Shown here: positions 6,857 to 9,264 of the stretch, in pieces
Position numbering within the stretch: the first letter of the stretch is position 1
Layout: every line of letters starts with the position of its first letter
DNA from: Chloroflexota bacterium
GTDB lineage: Bacteria > Chloroflexota > Anaerolineae > Anaerolineales > DRMV01
Direction: 5' to 3'
Length of the DNA: 9,264 nt
Assembly: GCA_013153335.1 (NCBI GenBank)
Contig: JAADEP010000172.1
Coordinates: 1-9,264 of the forward strand
Position numbers and translations under genes: made by a program
The notes under the pieces: model-generated
The model's database searches: none
Told to the model about the DNA's origin: nothing
The model's input: only the letters and a program-made list of their open reading frames with translations

Positions 6857-6885
6857 ATAATATAGTCCTTGCGTGATCTGGTCAA
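6857..6885 (-). promoter_or_regulatory. Sigma-70 promoter P1 of the Gld-like operon
   Basis: TTGACC (-35, 6885-6880), 17-nt spacer, TATTAT (-10, 6862-6857), each 5 of 6 to consensus with ideal spacing. It lies 41 nt upstream of P2 in the same orientation, giving tandem promoters for the minus-strand operon. Confidence 0.72.
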
Positions 6886-7104
6886 GATGCGGTCGGAGCA
6901 CCCTCCCAACAAAGGCTGCTCCCAAGTGCGGTCGGGCAGCGGAGCGAGCAGTCCACCCCTATTATCAAAAAGCACAAAAAACGCTTTGAAGGCCCGTGCT
7001 TTGATCGGAATACTACCGTCGCGCTGCGGGCCAGTCCGGGTGCACGCAAAGGTTGTAGAAACCGCCAAGGGGCTAGGGGAAAGCGAAGGGGCTGTCGCCA
7101 TTGG
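6886..7104. other. Left half of divergent intergenic region, no gene seen
   Basis: No credible gene or tRNA is visible. Small structures noted: TGCGGTCGG occurs twice (6888-6896, 6927-6935). GGAGCA/TGCTCC form a short inverted repeat just upstream of promoter P1 (6895-6900, 6917-6922). ATCAAAAAGCAC (6964-6975) pairs imperfectly with GTGCTTTGAT (6996-7005). None of these is convincing as a named element. Open frames across here lack ribosome sites. Confidence 0.5.
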
Positions 7105-7267
7105 CGCCCGCCGCGGGCTGGAAGCCCGCTGTTAGTATAAAACTACATGCGAATCACCCGGCCCAACGCGCGAGCGTGCGGTGGTGGCGGGCGGGTTCCG
7201 CCGCCCGCGAGCCAGACGCGCGGGTTCCGTCGCCCGCGAATCCCTGTGGCCATGGGCGTGCTCGCAC
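7105..7267. repeat. Composite hairpin repeat, copy 1
   Basis: First of three degenerate direct copies. The first hairpin is GCGGGCT-GGA-AGCCCGC (7113-7129), followed by TTAGTATAAAA. The second hairpin has arms GCGGGCGG (7187-7194) and CCGCCCGC (7201-7208). A further GCGGGTTCCG-type module is repeated near 7220-7239. The hairpin-1 loop of copy 1 is 166 bp from that of copy 2. Frames through it translate to GWKPA/GLEAR-like strings that change phase between copies, so it is not coding. Confidence 0.85.
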
Positions 7268-7406
7268 GCCGCCCCGCCGCGGGCTGGAAGCCCGCGGCTA
7301 GTTAGTATAAAATTGCGCGCGAGCTGGCTGGCCCAACGCGCGGGGCGTGCGGTGGTAGCGGGCGGGTTTAGCCGCCCGCGGGCCATAGCTACGGGTGCGC
7401 TCGCGT
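7268..7406. repeat. Composite hairpin repeat, copy 2
   Basis: Second copy, 139 bp long. Hairpin 1 has perfect 10-bp arms GCCGCGGGCT (7276-7285) and AGCCCGCGGC (7289-7298) around GGA. It is followed by TAGTTAGTATAAAATT and GCGCGCGA. Hairpin 2 has arms GCGGGCGG (7358-7365) and CCGCCCGC (7372-7379). It lacks the extra ~27-bp module seen in copies 1 and 3. Confidence 0.87.
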
Positions 7407-7555
7407 GCCGCCCCGCCGCGGGCTGGAAGCCCGCGGCTAGTATAAAATTGCGCGCGAATTATCCGGCCCCACGCGCGGGCGTACGGTGGAGAATTTCTAG
7501 CGGACGGGTTCAGCCGCCCGCGAACCAAGCGCGAGTTCCGCCGCCCGCGGTATGG
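7407..7555. repeat. Composite hairpin repeat, copy 3
   Basis: Third copy. Hairpin 1 is identical to copy 2 (7415-7424 with 7428-7437), followed by TAGTATAAAATTGCGCGCGA. Hairpin 2 is imperfect: GCGGACGG (7500-7507) against CCGCCCGC (7514-7521), one mismatch. A second GTTCCGCCGCCCGCGG module lies at about 7535-7550. The right boundary is judged by loss of similarity and is approximate. Confidence 0.82.
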
Positions 7556-7618
7556 GCCTCTAGAAGATCTGCCTGCGCCCGCCAATCCCCGAAAGCAAAC
7601 AAGCCCGGCGGAATCCAG

Positions 7619-7624
7619 TAGAAT
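7619..7624 (+). promoter_or_regulatory. Possible -10 element for the radical SAM gene
   Basis: TAGAAT matches 5 of 6 of the -10 consensus, about 45 nt before the GTG start, but the hexamer 17 nt upstream (CAAACA) is a poor -35. Offered only as a candidate. Confidence 0.25.
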
Positions 7625-7655
7625 GGAAGGAGAAGCAGGGCAGCTTGCCCGCGGG

Positions 7656-7662
7656 AAGGAGG
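7656..7662 (+). promoter_or_regulatory. Shine-Dalgarno site that decides the radical SAM gene start
   Basis: AAGGAGG lies 6 nt before the GTG at 7669. An in-frame TTG at 7645 is upstream of this site, with only a distant GGAAGGAG (7625-7632) and a small GGGCA/TGCCC hairpin (7638-7650) around it. GTG at 7669 is therefore preferred. Confidence 0.75.
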
Positions 7663-7668
7663 GAAACG

Positions 7669-8907
7669 GTGCACGGGCTTGCGTCCGAGAGCCAAAGCTA
7701 TCAAGGACGGTGGGGCGAGCGTATCTTTCGGATACGACTGTTCCCCGGCGGCATCACCGTGAGTTTGGGCTTGCATGACCGGGTTCAGGTCTACACGTAT
7801 GAAGCGTCGGGCCGGCCCTGGACTTTCATCCTGGACGGACGCATTTATCGTCGGGCTCTCAACGGCACGATGCTGGTCAAATGGCGGCCCAAAGGGCAAG
7901 CGCGGCAGCGACAACGCCTCACCCAAGCCAAGGCCTTGCGCGTCGAAGCCCGAGCGCGCGAACGCCTGGCTGCTTTCGCGCAGGCCTGGCACGCGGGGCA
8001 GCTGGCCTTTGACCACCCTCCCCCGCGGGCCGCGTGGGAACGCCTGCAACGAGCCCTCGCATGGGACGAGGCGCGCTCGCGCGAGGACGCGGCGCAGTAC
8101 TTTCGGGTCTACAAGCCCATTGGCATCTTGCCTCCGGATCAGTACTTGGCCGTGGTGATTCAAATCACCGAAGGGTGCTCATTCAACACGTGCACGTTTT
8201 GCACTTTTTATCGGGATCGGCCCTTCCGCATCAAAACCCCCGAAGAGGTGCGGGCGCATAGCGAAGCCGTCCGAGCCTACCTGGGCCTGGGTCTGCCATT
8301 ACGCCACGGGATCTTCCTCGGCGATGCCAACGCGCTGGTTGCCCCAATGCCGCGGCTGCTGCGGCTACTCGACACCGTGCGCGCGGCCTTCCCAGAAGAG
8401 AAATTCCGCTCGCTTTACGCCTTCCTGGACGGATTTAGCGGCGAACGAAAGCGTCCGAGCGACTACGCGGCCCTGGCCGAGCGCGGATTGCACCGGGTAT
8501 ATATTGGGCTTGAGAGTGGCCACGCGCCCTTGTTGCGCTTTTTGCACAAGCCCGGCACACCCCAAGACGCGCTCGCGGCCGTCCGGGCCATGAAGGAAGG
8601 CGGCTTGGCCGTAGGGGTCATCGTCTTGCTGGGCGCGGGCGGTCGTGCCTACGCGGAAGGCCATGTCCGCGACACCATTCAGCTGCTCAACCAAATGCCC
8701 TTGGGTCGCGAAGACATTGTATATTTCTCCGAACTGGTAGTCACGCCCAACATGCCCTATGCCCGAGAAGCCATCCGGGCCGGCATCGAGCCCCTGACCC
8801 CTGAAGAACAACACGCGCAACAAAAAGCCATTGTGGAAGGGCTGCGCTTTCCCAAGGAGCACCGCCCGCGCATAAGCCGATACGACATCCGAGAGTTTGT
8901 GTACTAA
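7669..8907 (+). CDS. Radical SAM protein of unknown substrate (COG1032-like), CX4CX2C cluster motif
   Basis: A 412-aa protein from the GTG at 7669. Residues 1-145 form an N-terminal part without a domain I recognise: beta-rich to about 72, then a basic Arg/Gln/Ala-rich helical stretch (about 74-112). The radical SAM core follows: ITEGCSFNTCTFCTFYRDRPF (166-186), where C170, C175 and C178 would bind a [4Fe-4S] cluster with CX4CX2C spacing. Then come FLGDANAL (216-223), HRVYIGLESG (275-284) and GVIVLLGAGG (316-325). These resemble COG1032-type radical SAM enzymes with a CxxNxCTFC-like site, which cleave S-adenosylmethionine to a 5'-deoxyadenosyl radical. No cobalamin-binding domain or second cysteine cluster is evident. 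It stands alone on the plus strand, divergent from the Gld-like operon, so context does not suggest a substrate. Confidence 0.85.
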   Translation: MHGLASESQSYQGRWGERIFRIRLFPGGITVSLGLHDRVQVYTYEASGRPWTFILDGRIYRRALNGTMLVKWRPKGQARQRQRLTQAKALRVEARARERLAAFAQAWHAGQLAFDHPPPRAAWERLQRALAWDEARSREDAAQYFRVYKPIGILPPDQYLAVVIQITEGCSFNTCTFCTFYRDRPFRIKTPEEVRAHSEAVRAYLGLGLPLRHGIFLGDANALVAPMPRLLRLLDTVRAAFPEEKFRSLYAFLDGFSGERKRPSDYAALAERGLHRVYIGLESGHAPLLRFLHKPGTPQDALAAVRAMKEGGLAVGVIVLLGAGGRAYAEGHVRDTIQLLNQMPLGREDIVYFSELVVTPNMPYAREAIRAGIEPLTPEEQHAQQKAIVEGLRFPKEHRPRISRYDIREFVY

Positions 8908-8973
8908 AGCAGGCGGAAGTCTCTCGTTTTATTTCAGCTATCGCGAATCAGCTCCACCAGACAGCAAACATCC

Positions 8974-9002
8974 TTGCGAGTGTCTTGCGAACCCGGTAAA
9001 AT
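8974..9002 (+). promoter_or_regulatory. Candidate sigma-70 promoter for the gene at 9071
   Basis: TTGCGA (-35, 8974-8979; 4 of 6), 17-nt spacer, TAAAAT (-10, 8997-9002; 5 of 6), about 70 nt before the ATG at 9071. CTTGCGA is repeated at 8973-8979 and 8984-8990. No convincing terminator for the radical SAM gene is seen in the 163-nt gap. Confidence 0.45.
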
Positions 9003-9070
9003 AAGAAAGCCCTTCCTACGGCGAGTTGCTTCGCGCGGCGAGCGAACGGCGCCCAAGCGAAGGAGGCGTT

Positions 9071-9264
9071 ATGCAAGATCAACTACTTGAGCAAGTATTA
9101 CGCAAATTCCGCGAAGACGCGGCGTTCCGGGAGCACCTCCTTCAGCTCCTGCAGCCGTATTTTGCCGGTCGTCAAGAGACAGAGGACCGGTTCACCCAAC
9201 TTTTGCGCGAAATCCAAGAGATGCGCATAGAATTTCAGCGCCAGTGGGAAGAAGACAAACGCCG
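9071..9264 (+). CDS. N-terminal part of a coiled-coil protein (possibly DUF3782/PD-(D/E)XK nuclease-like), cut by window end
   Basis: Sixty-four codons are present, running off the right edge. The sequence begins MQDQLLEQVLRKF and is rich in Glu, Gln, Arg and Leu, with a heptad-like pattern from about residue 36 (ETEDRFTQLLREIQEMRIEF, 36-55) that suggests a coiled coil. Such N-termini, with RF-x-x-LL-x-EI repeats, precede a restriction-like PD-(D/E)XK nuclease fold in the DUF3782 proteins common in Chloroflexota and Cyanobacteria. That assignment is inference from the coiled-coil style alone, since the nuclease part is outside the window. The start is well supported by AAGGAGG (9060-9066) 4 nt before the ATG, with a candidate promoter upstream. 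Confidence 0.6.
   Translation, partial: MQDQLLEQVLRKFREDAAFREHLLQLLQPYFAGRQETEDRFTQLLREIQEMRIEFQRQWEEDKR

Noticed and set aside
6817..7101. Minus-strand 94-codon open frame upstream of the ATPase gene
   Set aside because: It runs through both promoters, has no Shine-Dalgarno signal and no recognisable family.
7105..7555. CRISPR array
   Set aside because: The three units are 139-166 bp, degenerate throughout and internally palindromic, without short identical repeats separated by unique spacers; no cas gene is present.
7101..7621. Small plus- and minus-strand open frames across the repeat island
   Set aside because: They translate the hairpin repeats into GWKPA, GLEAR or AGSPRL-like strings, change phase between copies and lack ribosome-binding sites.
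9029..9062. CTTCGC/GCGAAG pairing that could mask the ribosome-binding site at 9060-9066
   Set aside because: Only 6 bp with a 22-nt loop in GC-rich DNA; not enough to claim a regulatory switch.

Overview
This window comes from a GC-rich bacterium, most likely a member of Chloroflexota (Anaerolineae-like). That placement is an inference from several traits. There is a sigma-A with a Chloroflexota-like region 3, and a GldA/GldF/GldG-type ABC module joined to a DUF4340 lipoprotein-like gene. Thr-Pro-rich linkers occur in an extracytoplasmic protein. GC-rich hairpin repeats of the kind that produce spurious GWKPA/GLEAR open frames fill one intergenic region. Shine-Dalgarno signals (GGAGG type) are clear throughout and settle most start codons.

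Minus-strand block (about 6885 down to 1): two tandem sigma-70-type promoters (6857-6885 and 6816-6843) and a leader hairpin followed by a T-tract precede an ABC ATPase (5766-6752). After an intercistronic hairpin come an ABC-2 permease (4966-5706), a GldG-family auxiliary protein (3395-4969, overlapping the permease stop by 4 nt) and a DUF4340 protein (2631-3317). Next are the primary sigma factor rpoD/sigA (1326-2531), which ends in a strong intrinsic terminator, then smpB (779-1243), a CTP-dependent polyprenol/phytol kinase-like membrane protein (62-769), and the first codons of a short-chain dehydrogenase that runs off the left edge. Functionally this is an envelope-located ABC transport module, followed by housekeeping transcription and ribosome-rescue genes, then lipid-linked metabolism.

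Divergent intergenic island (about 6886-7668): no credible gene. Its right half (7105-7555) holds three degenerate direct repeats, each built from two GC-rich hairpins. The left half has only weak inverted repeats.

Plus-strand block: a radical SAM protein (7669-8907, GTG start) carries a CX4CX2C iron-sulfur motif rather than the usual CX3CX2C. After a 163-nt gap with a plausible promoter comes the start of a coiled-coil-rich protein (9071 onward, cut by the window edge).

I do not see a clearly new defence, mobile or biosynthetic system. The best leads are the composite repeat island, the hairpin controls around the Gld-like operon, and the radical SAM protein of unknown substrate.
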